A stretch of 22,734 nucleotides of DNA from CAYYWP01 sp964475125 (GTDB lineage Bacteria > Desulfobacterota > Binatia > HRBIN30 > CADEER01). Of this stretch, positions 13,534 to 20,347 are shown one piece after another. The notes beneath the pieces are model-generated. The model did no database searches. It was not told the DNA's origin and saw only the letters and a program-made list of their open reading frames with translations. The stretch covers positions 1 to 22,734 of the forward strand of contig CAYYWP010000055.1 in assembly GCA_964475125.1 (NCBI GenBank), given 5' to 3'. The position numbers and the translations under genes are program-made. Within the stretch, counting starts at the first letter, position 1; each line of letters starts with the position of its first letter.

Positions 13534-15996
13534 TCACCCGGAGCCGATCGACGGGCGAGTAGCGCTCGGTTCCGCGTCGCGCGTCGCCTTCGGATCGACC
13601 TGCTCGACCCGCTTGGTAGCGGGGTCGTAGATGACGTGACCGAGCGCCGGGAGGGTGAAGGCGACCACGCCGTCGATGGCGAGCGAGAAGCCCTCGGGGT
13701 AGCCGCGGTAGCGCACGTCCCCGTCAGGGCGGTCCCAGATGATGGTCAGGTCGTGCCCGTGGTAGCGCAAGCCGTCGAGCGCGAAGTACGACCACTCGCG
13801 CGCCATCGGCTCGAGCTCGATGCGCGCGTCGCTGCGCGGGGTCAGTCCGACGACGCCCTCGACGACCAGCGACGTGTACATGGAGTGGAAGTCATGGGAG
13901 ATGTCGGACGGCTTGGGCTGCGGTGTCTGCGCGTAGGGCTCCCATTTCGAGTAGTACTCGTGGGCGTTGGGGCGCCAATACGGGTCGCCGGGGTGAACGC
14001 CCGGGTAGAGGAGGTCGTTGTAGCGTCGCATCAGCTCCATGAAGTGGGCCGGCTCGATCGGATGGCCGTCGTAGTGCTTGAGGGCGGCGAGCAGCGTGCG
14101 CGCGCCCATGCTGATCGGGTGCGGCGCGATGTTCCTGGTCAGGCCATCCATTTCCCACGTCCACTCCTTGTAATGACGCAGGCTGGTGATGACCGGTGGA
14201 AAGCGGGCCCAGAAGTCGGTCGGATCGATCAGCGCGGCGAGCGCCGCCGTGTAGCGCGGCTGGTTGGGGGCCAGCCCGGTGGTGAATGGGAAGAAGCCGT
14301 GCAGCTCGCGAATCGGCGCGCGTCGCTGGTCGCTGGCGCGTTGGGGATAGAAAAACCAGCTGCGCTCATCCCAGAGTTGGTTGAGCGCCGCCGCGCGCGT
14401 GCGCGCCGCGGTGGCGGTGAATTCTGCCGCCAGCGCCGCATCGCCCGCCGCGCTCGCGAGCTCCGCCACCGCTTGGGCGTTGGCGAACACGAAGCTGGCG
14501 AAGTCGACGCGCTCGAGCGCCGGCGGCGTGGCCTCCAGGTCGAGACGCGTGCCGTCGAAGTACCAATAGGAGAGGATGTCGAGGTCGTAGCCGGTGACGC
14601 GCGGCCGGTCGCGCTCCGGCAAGCCGTTGCCGTTGGTGTCGTAAGCGGTCAACCAGGCGCGCACATCGGCCGCCATGGCGGGCAACAAGCGGCGCAGGAC
14701 GTCGGGCGGCAACGGGTGCACGCGGTGCAATTCGGCGGCGGCGGCGGCGATCCAATGTGAGTAGGTCTCGTTCCAGTACGGGCTGCCGGGCGGATCGACG
14801 ACCGCTCCGTTGGCGGCGCGGTTGCGATAGCTGTTGTCGAGTTGGGCGACGGCGAAGCCCGGATCGCGCAGGTAGGTGAGCTCCTTGATCTGCAGCGGCA
14901 CGGCGAAGCCGATGGCATTGTCGAAGCCGAGCTTGCCCTCGTAGAAGGCGTAGCCGTCGAGATCAGGGGTTGCCATCTCGACCATCGAGAAGCGCGCCAC
15001 CCACCAGCGATAGTACCACATGCGCTTGAAGCCGAAATCGGCGGCGTCGAAGTACGGCACGTTGGTGGCGAACCAGCGATTGTAGTCGTACGACTGCGCC
15101 CGCTCGGTCGGCGCCGGACTCTCGGGGACATCGCGGCGCTCGGTATCGAAGCGCACCGCGACCGCGACCTCTTCGGACGGTGAGTCGGGAGCGACGTGCA
15201 GCACGCGCCGCACCTGCGCCACGGCCGCGCCGGGGACCGACTCGAATCCCGGCGCGTCGAGATAGATGAACAGCGGGACGCCCTGAAAGGCGCCGGCGGC
15301 GAGCAACGGCAGGGCAGGGGAACGCTCGCGCGCGTTGGGCACCGGGGGATAGGGCGCGATCACGTCGAGCGTCAGGTCGTGCGCCTGGCCGTCGGCCGAC
15401 GTCGCCGTGTAGGTCGCCACGGCGCGGTCGTCCCAGGTGATGAAGCGGTTCTCGGTGATCGCCAACTCGGGGAACTGGTAGCGGACGGTCGTATGGCTCG
15501 GGTAACGTACGACGGCGTACTGGTTGTCGTACACGACCACCGGGCGGCCATCGATGGCGAAGTGGACGTCGACCAGCCGGCGCAGGCAGTAGCTCGAGTG
15601 GCCGTAGCAGAATTCGCCGCTCAGCCCCGGTTGATACGCGAACTCCCGCGTCCACAGGCGTCGGCCGGACGACAGCAGCAGCTTGTCGTCGTCGAGGAAC
15701 AGGCCGCGCGCCACCGACGCCGGCACGCCCGCCGGCAGGGCGCGGAAGACTTGGTGCCCGAGCATGGCGTCGAGGTAGGCATTCTGCGCCTTCGCATCGG
15801 CGCGCACCTCGGCGGGCTCGAAGCCGAGCCAGCGCTCGAACAGCGGTGGACCGATGGGCGCGGCGGTGGGCGCTGCGGCGCCGGCCGGTGCGCCGGCCGA
15901 TCGGACGCCGCGCATCTGCCACAGACCGGCGATCCCGGCGAACAGGAGGGGGGTGAGGAGTAGGAACCGCAGCGGTGGTCGACTGGTCGAGGCCAT
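13534..15996 (-). CDS. Membrane-anchored alpha/alpha-barrel glycoside-hydrolase-like protein (MGH1/GH63-like)
   Basis: An 820-aa protein from the ATG at 15996, chosen because it places a hydrophobic signal/anchor (residues about 9-26, FLLLTPLLFAGIAGLW) at the N-terminus; upstream readings add repeat-derived sequence. There is no clear Shine-Dalgarno. The first half looks like a beta-rich domain; the second has the aromatic, Asp/Glu-rich character of (alpha/alpha)6-barrel glycosidases: WYYRWWVARFSM, YWNETYSHW, DTNGNGLPERDR (Asp453), WTWEMDGLTRN, and a final DISHDFHSMYTSLVVEG block. These recall MGH1/GH63/GH37-type enzymes, in which an Asp of a 'DxNGLxE'-like loop acts as the acid. The family call is by pattern only and the sugar substrate is unknown. 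It faces outside the cytoplasm, as anchored or exported. Confidence 0.6.
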   Translation of the reverse strand: MASTSRPPLRFLLLTPLLFAGIAGLWQMRGVRSAGAPAGAAAPTAAPIGPPLFERWLGFEPAEVRADAKAQNAYLDAMLGHQVFRALPAGVPASVARGLFLDDDKLLLSSGRRLWTREFAYQPGLSGEFCYGHSSYCLRRLVDVHFAIDGRPVVVYDNQYAVVRYPSHTTVRYQFPELAITENRFITWDDRAVATYTATSADGQAHDLTLDVIAPYPPVPNARERSPALPLLAAGAFQGVPLFIYLDAPGFESVPGAAVAQVRRVLHVAPDSPSEEVAVAVRFDTERRDVPESPAPTERAQSYDYNRWFATNVPYFDAADFGFKRMWYYRWWVARFSMVEMATPDLDGYAFYEGKLGFDNAIGFAVPLQIKELTYLRDPGFAVAQLDNSYRNRAANGAVVDPPGSPYWNETYSHWIAAAAAELHRVHPLPPDVLRRLLPAMAADVRAWLTAYDTNGNGLPERDRPRVTGYDLDILSYWYFDGTRLDLEATPPALERVDFASFVFANAQAVAELASAAGDAALAAEFTATAARTRAAALNQLWDERSWFFYPQRASDQRRAPIRELHGFFPFTTGLAPNQPRYTAALAALIDPTDFWARFPPVITSLRHYKEWTWEMDGLTRNIAPHPISMGARTLLAALKHYDGHPIEPAHFMELMRRYNDLLYPGVHPGDPYWRPNAHEYYSKWEPYAQTPQPKPSDISHDFHSMYTSLVVEGVVGLTPRSDARIELEPMAREWSYFALDGLRYHGHDLTIIWDRPDGDVRYRGYPEGFSLAIDGVVAFTLPALGHVIYDPATKRVEQVDPKATRDAEPSATRPSIGSG

Positions 15997-16090
15997 GACG
16001 GGGCAGCGGAGGGTCCGATCCTCAGGCGCCGATCGACCCACCATAGCGAAGAGCGTGGCGTGTCGCGAACGAGAATCGGCCCCAAGCGGA

Positions 16091-16165
16091 AATTCTTTGA
16101 AACCACGAAGGCCACGAAGCGCTCGCATGGCAAGAGTCTCGCGGTCGTGCGAGGAAGGGAGGAAG
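16091..16165 (+). repeat. Truncated second copy of the MITE-like element (copy B)
   Basis: This block matches 3940-4015 at about 64 of 76 positions with one gap (hand count). The first 21 bases, AATTCTTTGAAACCACGAAGG, are identical apart from where the copy begins, and ATGGCAAG and TGCGAGGAA are also kept. The right arm and the TTTTCAACCG end of copy A are missing. It lies between the divergent glycoside-hydrolase-like gene and the MFS gene, ending where the MFS coding region begins. Confidence 0.75.
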
Positions 16166-17425
16166 GTGGGAGCGGTGGTTGCGCGCAGGGTGTTCTACGG
16201 CTGGTGGATCGTCGCGGTTGCCTTCCTCACCCATGGCGTGGCTACGGGCACCGTCTTCTATGGTTTCGGCGTCTTCCTGCCCGTCTTGATCGAGCACTTC
16301 GGCTGGACTCGGGCGCAGGCCGGGTTCGGTTTCTCGCTCGTCTCGGTGGGGGCGGCGATCTACTCACCGATCGTCGGCCGGGCGGTCGACCGCTTCGGTC
16401 CACGCCCCGTCCAAGTCTTGGGCGCGCTCGTGCTGGCGTTGGGCTTCACCGCCCTCGGGCGCCTCGACTCGCTGGGCGAATTCTACCTGCTGATGGTCGC
16501 GGCCGTCGCGCTCGGTTCGACGGCCCTGGGCAACATTCCGAGCAACGCCGCGGTGGCACGCTGGTTCGTGCGCCGGCGCGGCCAGGCGTTGGGGATCGCC
16601 ACGGCGGGGATCTCCATGGGGGGCGTGGTGTTCGTGCCGCTGACGCAGTGGCTGATCGAGCGCCGCGGCTGGCGCGATGCGTTCGGCGCGCTGGCGATCG
16701 TGACACTCGTCCTCTGCGTGCCGGCGGTGCTGCTGTTCATGCGCCGCTCGCCGGAATCGATGGGCCTCGGCGCCGACGGCGAGGGGCGCCATCACGCCGG
16801 CGCCGATCCGCACATCCGGGCCGAGCTCGATCGCTCGTGGACCGCGCGTCAGGCCGTGCGCAGCCGCGCCTTCTGGCTCGTCGCTGCCGCCTTTGCGCTG
16901 AGCGGTAGCGCGCTCTCGACGGTCTTGATGCTGCTGGTCGCCTGCCTGCGCGAGCGCGGGTGGGCCGCCGGCTCGGCCGCCTGGGTGCTGGCCGCCACGG
17001 CCGCTGTCGGCGTGCTCGGCAAGCTCGGATTCGGCACGCTGCTCGATCGCCTCGGCGAGCGGCGCACGATCGTCTGGTGTTTCGTGCTGCAAGCGCTTGG
17101 CATCGCACTGCTGCTGGTTCCCACCGGGTGGGCGACGGCGGCCTACGTGGTCGTCTTCGGCTTCGCCATGGGCGGCCACGCGCCGCTCTACGCCGCGCTG
17201 GTCGGCATCTGCTTCGGGCGCGGTCATTACGGCGCCATTCTGGGCTGGATGATGCCGCTGCTGATCAGTGCGCAGGTGCTTGCCCTGCCGCTCGTCGGTG
17301 CCGTGCGCGATCAGACCGGGAGCTACCAGATCGCCTTCGCGGCCTTGATCGTCGCCTACCTCCTGGCAACGCTCTGCATCGCCGCGCTCAACGCCGGCGC
17401 GCCGGTCGCGGCGCGCCAGGCTTGA
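16166..17425 (+). CDS. MFS transporter (monocarboxylate/oxalate-formate-like)
   Basis: A 419-aa, 12-helix major-facilitator protein. After RRVFYGWWIVAVAF, typical of the MCT/OFA branch, comes the loop 2-3 motif GRAVDRFGPRP, a long central loop near residues 205-230, and a second six-helix half (loop 8-9 GTLLDRLGERR). A carboxylate substrate is likely by subfamily but not proven. The start is unsure: GTG at 16166 or 16175 uses GGGAGG (16158-16163), while an in-frame ATG at 16127 would add 13 residues. All of this upstream stretch is repeat copy B, so the repeat seems to supply the ribosome-binding site. No operon partner; the promoter of the next gene overlaps its stop. Confidence 0.88.
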   Translation: MGAVVARRVFYGWWIVAVAFLTHGVATGTVFYGFGVFLPVLIEHFGWTRAQAGFGFSLVSVGAAIYSPIVGRAVDRFGPRPVQVLGALVLALGFTALGRLDSLGEFYLLMVAAVALGSTALGNIPSNAAVARWFVRRRGQALGIATAGISMGGVVFVPLTQWLIERRGWRDAFGALAIVTLVLCVPAVLLFMRRSPESMGLGADGEGRHHAGADPHIRAELDRSWTARQAVRSRAFWLVAAAFALSGSALSTVLMLLVACLRERGWAAGSAAWVLAATAAVGVLGKLGFGTLLDRLGERRTIVWCFVLQALGIALLLVPTGWATAAYVVVFGFAMGGHAPLYAALVGICFGRGHYGAILGWMMPLLISAQVLALPLVGAVRDQTGSYQIAFAALIVAYLLATLCIAALNAGAPVAARQA

Positions 17426-17450
17426 CAAAGAAACAGGCCGCGCCTACACG
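17422..17450 (+). promoter_or_regulatory. Candidate promoter for the PuuD-domain gene
   Basis: A perfect TTGACA (17422-17427) overlaps the MFS stop codon; 17 bases later is TACACG (17445-17450), which matches the -10 consensus at only three positions. The leader to the ATG at 17541 would be about 85 bases and contains a small perfect hairpin (CGCGAC 17485-17490, GTCGCG 17502-17507). Confidence 0.45.
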
Positions 17451-17540
17451 CCGGCACAGCGCAGCAGCGGGACCAGTGGCGGAACGCGACGGAAACGGGG
17501 GGTCGCGCTCAGGCGAAGCGTTGCACAGCCGGAGGGGAGC

Positions 17541-18284
17541 ATGGAGCTGATTTCTTCACTACTGCGGTGGATTCACATCGTCGCCGGGATCATCTGGATC
17601 GGCCACCTGTACTTCTTCAACTTCGTCAACGCCCAGTTCAATCCGACCATCGACGCCGAGACGAAGAAGAAGGTCGTGCCGGAGCTCATGCCGCGCGCCC
17701 TGTACTTCTTCCGCTGGGGGGCGGCGTGGACCTGGGTCACCGGCGTGCTGCTGCTGCTGCTGGTCTTCTACCACGGCGGCATCATGTTCGATGCCGGCAG
17801 CTGGAACGCGATGACGATCGTCGCCATCATCCTCGTGTTCGTCGCCCCGTTCATCTACGACGCCCTCTACAAGAGCGTGCTGACCGATCCCAAGGTAGGG
17901 TTCGTCGGTGGCCTCATCCTCTCGGCGGTGATGCTGTACTTCATGGCCTGGGCCGCCGGCTTTAGTTTCCGCGCCTACACCATCCATCTCGGCGCCATGT
18001 TCGGCACGATCATGGCTTTCAACGTCTGGTTCCGCATTTGGCCGGCCCAGCAGCAGATCATTCGCGGCATCAAGGACGGCCCACCGGCGGATGCCGCGGT
18101 GGTCGCCCTGGCGGGGACGCGCTCCAAGCACAACACCTACATGTCGGTGCCGCTGATCTTCACCATGATGAACCAGCACGCCACCTGGGCGGCCGACCCG
18201 TTGACGGTCGCGCTGGTGGTCTTGGTCGGCTGGGGCGTCGTCTACTGGCTGTACGAGAAGTCGAAGACCGTAAAGGGCTTCTAG
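17541..18284 (+). CDS. Stand-alone PuuD-type (urate oxidase N-terminal) membrane domain
   Basis: A 247-aa membrane protein with about seven or eight helices. It matches the N-terminal membrane part of PuuD, the membrane urate hydroxylase: WIHIVAGIIWIGHLYFFNFV with His12 and His22, and the signature KHNTYMSVPLIFTMMNQH with His197 and His213, all plausible haem or metal ligands. In PuuD proper a c-type cytochrome follows; here the protein ends shortly after the last helix (YEKSKTVKGF) and no CxxCH occurs. So either an outside cytochrome or copper protein takes the electrons, or it is not a urate enzyme. GGAGGGG directly precedes the ATG. No purine-degradation gene is adjacent. Its stop is 13 bases from that of the convergent cupredoxin gene. 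Confidence 0.8.
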   Translation: MELISSLLRWIHIVAGIIWIGHLYFFNFVNAQFNPTIDAETKKKVVPELMPRALYFFRWGAAWTWVTGVLLLLLVFYHGGIMFDAGSWNAMTIVAIILVFVAPFIYDALYKSVLTDPKVGFVGGLILSAVMLYFMAWAAGFSFRAYTIHLGAMFGTIMAFNVWFRIWPAQQQIIRGIKDGPPADAAVVALAGTRSKHNTYMSVPLIFTMMNQHATWAADPLTVALVVLVGWGVVYWLYEKSKTVKGF

Positions 18285-18297
18285 CCGGGGCCGCGCA

Positions 18298-19113
18298 TCA
18301 GTCCGCGGTGGCGGCGTAGGAGAGCTGCACCTCGACCGTGCCGCGGGCGGGCACGGTGACAGGCTGCGAGAGTTCGCCCAGCACGGCATGCCAGACGCCG
18401 ACGACGTAGTCGCCAGGGGGCAGCGGCTGCAGGGTGACGCGGCCGTCGGCCGGCGTGACAGCGAAGTAGGGGTTGGCAAAGACCGAGACGAAGGCCCGCA
18501 TCCACGGGTGGATGTCGCAGCCGACCGGAATGCCGATCTCCGGCTTGTCGAAATAGACCTCGCGCATCGAGCCCGGTGCGCTCATGGTGAAGTTGAATCC
18601 CCGCACCACGCCAGGGCGGCCGTGCACGTTGTGCGCTTCGTCGTCGCTGTTGCGAAACTGCAGCGCCTGGCCGACCATCACCGCCGCGACGCTCGGTTCG
18701 TAGATGCATCCCTTCTGATCGATCAGCACCGGCTCGCGCGGCGGCGCGAAGGCGCGCTCGCCCAGGCCGCTCTTGATGTACACGACGGCGTTGGCGAGAT
18801 GGCCGTCGGCGACCAGCAGGCGCCGGTCGTAGACCGGCTCGCTGTGCAGCGCCGCACAGGCCGGGACGCCGCTCATGTTGATCGCCCGCGGCTCCGGAAC
18901 TGGGCCGCGGTAGTCGACCTGGGCGCGAACGGCTCCGGCCGTGCTGAGGTCGACCGGCGTGACATTGGTCGGCGTCGGCGGCGGTCCCGAGCCGGAATCG
19001 GTACAGGCGAACAGCAGCACCGCCGCCGCCAACACCGCAGCAGTTGAGGCAGTTGAGGGGACGTTGGGCCGAGTGGGCCGGGTTGAGGCGAGGTTGGGCC
19101 GGCGACGGGGCAC
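18298..19113 (-). CDS. Cupredoxin-like lipoprotein with CxxHPWM copper site
   Basis: A 271-aa exported protein. The GTG start at 19113 is backed by GGAGG five bases upstream. An Arg-rich N-terminus leads to a hydrophobic stretch and lipobox LLFAC (Cys37), so it is probably membrane-anchored, followed by a Pro/Gly linker. Type-1 copper ligands are visible: His161 (EAHNVHG), Cys199, His202 and Met205 (VGCDIHPWM). The part after it (NPYFAVTPADGRVTLQPLPPGDYVVGVWH) is a carboxypeptidase-regulatory-like beta domain that often accompanies this cupredoxin. It probably shuttles electrons in the periplasm. A stutter of GTTGAGG/GTTGGGCC units (about 19040-19100) lies in the signal-peptide codons. The AI-2E gene precedes it on the same strand by 64 bases. 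Confidence 0.85.
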   Translation of the reverse strand: MPRRRPNLASTRPTRPNVPSTASTAAVLAAAVLLFACTDSGSGPPPTPTNVTPVDLSTAGAVRAQVDYRGPVPEPRAINMSGVPACAALHSEPVYDRRLLVADGHLANAVVYIKSGLGERAFAPPREPVLIDQKGCIYEPSVAAVMVGQALQFRNSDDEAHNVHGRPGVVRGFNFTMSAPGSMREVYFDKPEIGIPVGCDIHPWMRAFVSVFANPYFAVTPADGRVTLQPLPPGDYVVGVWHAVLGELSQPVTVPARGTVEVQLSYAATAD

Positions 19114-19177
19114 GAGATCCTCCGTTTTCTGGAGAGCTGGATGGTAACGGTGACGCGGGGGTCTGCCTACCCCGTCG

Positions 19178-20254
19178 TCAGCTCGCAGCTGGTGGGGGCG
19201 GTGCCGCGGCGCTACCGGCGTACTGCTCGCGGTAGATGCGCGCGAACGCCACCAGGATGGCGATGACGGCTGGGCCGAGGAACATGCCGAGAAATCCGTA
19301 GGCCTGCAGACCTCCGAGAATCCCGAAGAAGAGAAACACGGTCGGAATATGGGTGCGGCCGCCGATGATCAGGGGGCGGATGAAGTTGTCGGCACTGCTG
19401 ATGACCAATGCGCCCCAGCCGAGCATGATGGCGGCGCGGACATACTCGCCGGTGGCGAACAGGTAGATCGTCACCCCGCTCCAGACCACGGGCCCGCCGA
19501 AGGGGAGCAACGAGAGAAACGCCGTCGCTCCGGCCAACAGAACGCTGAACGGGACCCCCAGGGCCCAGTACATGATCCCGCCGAGGATGCCTTGTGCGGC
19601 GGCGGTGAGCACCGAGCCGAGCACGACCGCCGAGAGGGTCTCGCCGAAGCGCGCGACGATGGCATCTTTATCGGCAGCCGCCATCGGCACCAGGTCGCGC
19701 AATGCCCGCACCATGCGGTCGCCGTCGCGGAAAAAGAAGAACATGGCGAAGGCGGCGAAGAAGAAATTGATCAGCAGCCTGAGCAGGTTAGCGGCCGCTT
19801 CCGGCGCCTGGGCGACCAGGAAGCCGCTGATCGTCTGGCTGGCGCTGACGGCGACGGCCGGCACATCGATGTTGAGGCGCGGAGCGAGGTCGTGCACGAG
19901 CTGGCCGAGCCGCGAGGCCCGCAGTTGGTCCGCGATCTCTTGCACCCGGCCCGAGGTCACGAAGATGCGCAGATCCTCGTACAGGTTGACCGACTCACGG
20001 GTGATGACGGTGAGCAGGTAAAAGGCTGGCGCCACCACCAACAACAGCGTCGCCGCGGTCATCAACCCGGCCGCCAGCCCCTGCCGGTTGCCGAGCCAGT
20101 GGCGCAGGCGCGCGTGCAGCGGCCAGAGGATGAAGGCCAGCAGCGCCGCGTAGCTGAGCGGGCCGAGAAAACCCGAGAGGATGCGGTAGAACTGGTAGAG
20201 GAGAAAACAGAACGCGAGAAAGAAAAAGACCACGAAGAGTTGCTCGCGACGCAT
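19178..20254 (-). CDS. AI-2E/PerM-family membrane protein
   Basis: A 358-aa integral membrane protein of the AI-2E (PerM/YdiK/TqsA) family. Hydrophobic helices at the N-terminus (QLFVVFFFLAFCFLLYQFYR, then LSYAALLAFILWPL) lead to a central hydrophilic part (residues about 95-150), then FFFAAFAMFFFFRDGD, the conserved LSLLPFGGPVVW block and DNFIRPLIIGGRTHIPTVFLF. Members act as exporters or Na+/H+ antiporter-like proteins; the substrate here is unknown and the autoinducer name should not be taken as evidence for quorum sensing. The ATG at 20254 has no strong Shine-Dalgarno. It is divergent from uvrC with 93 bases between. An Ala/Pro-rich tail ends the protein. Confidence 0.9.
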   Translation of the reverse strand: MRREQLFVVFFFLAFCFLLYQFYRILSGFLGPLSYAALLAFILWPLHARLRHWLGNRQGLAAGLMTAATLLLVVAPAFYLLTVITRESVNLYEDLRIFVTSGRVQEIADQLRASRLGQLVHDLAPRLNIDVPAVAVSASQTISGFLVAQAPEAAANLLRLLINFFFAAFAMFFFFRDGDRMVRALRDLVPMAAADKDAIVARFGETLSAVVLGSVLTAAAQGILGGIMYWALGVPFSVLLAGATAFLSLLPFGGPVVWSGVTIYLFATGEYVRAAIMLGWGALVISSADNFIRPLIIGGRTHIPTVFLFFGILGGLQAYGFLGMFLGPAVIAILVAFARIYREQYAGSAAAPPPPAAS

Positions 20255-20309
20255 GTCGCCGCACCGCTAGCAAAGGCCTTCTGCGCTCAGCAAGCGGGCG
20301 CCTGCCACG

Positions 20310-20338
20310 TCGACCCGGCCGGGCGGGCTGGCTATAGT
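20310..20338 (+). promoter_or_regulatory. Candidate leaderless promoter of uvrC
   Basis: TATAGT (20333-20338) lies nine bases before the uvrC ATG, with TCGACC (20310-20315) 17 bases upstream of it; the -10 matches five and the -35 four of six consensus bases. Transcription would start about three bases before the ATG or at it, giving a leaderless mRNA, which fits the absence of any Shine-Dalgarno there. Confidence 0.45.
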
Positions 20339-20347
20339 GGCGGCGCG

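Noticed and set aside
13516..13536. Hairpin GAGTG-GCTC-CACTC between convergent stops
   Set aside because: Five pairs only and no T-run, and it overlaps the stop of the minus-strand gene.
19349..20347. Upstream extension of the uvrC frame through the AI-2E gene
   Set aside because: The UvrC N-terminus is canonical from 20348; the extension is antisense to a conserved membrane protein.
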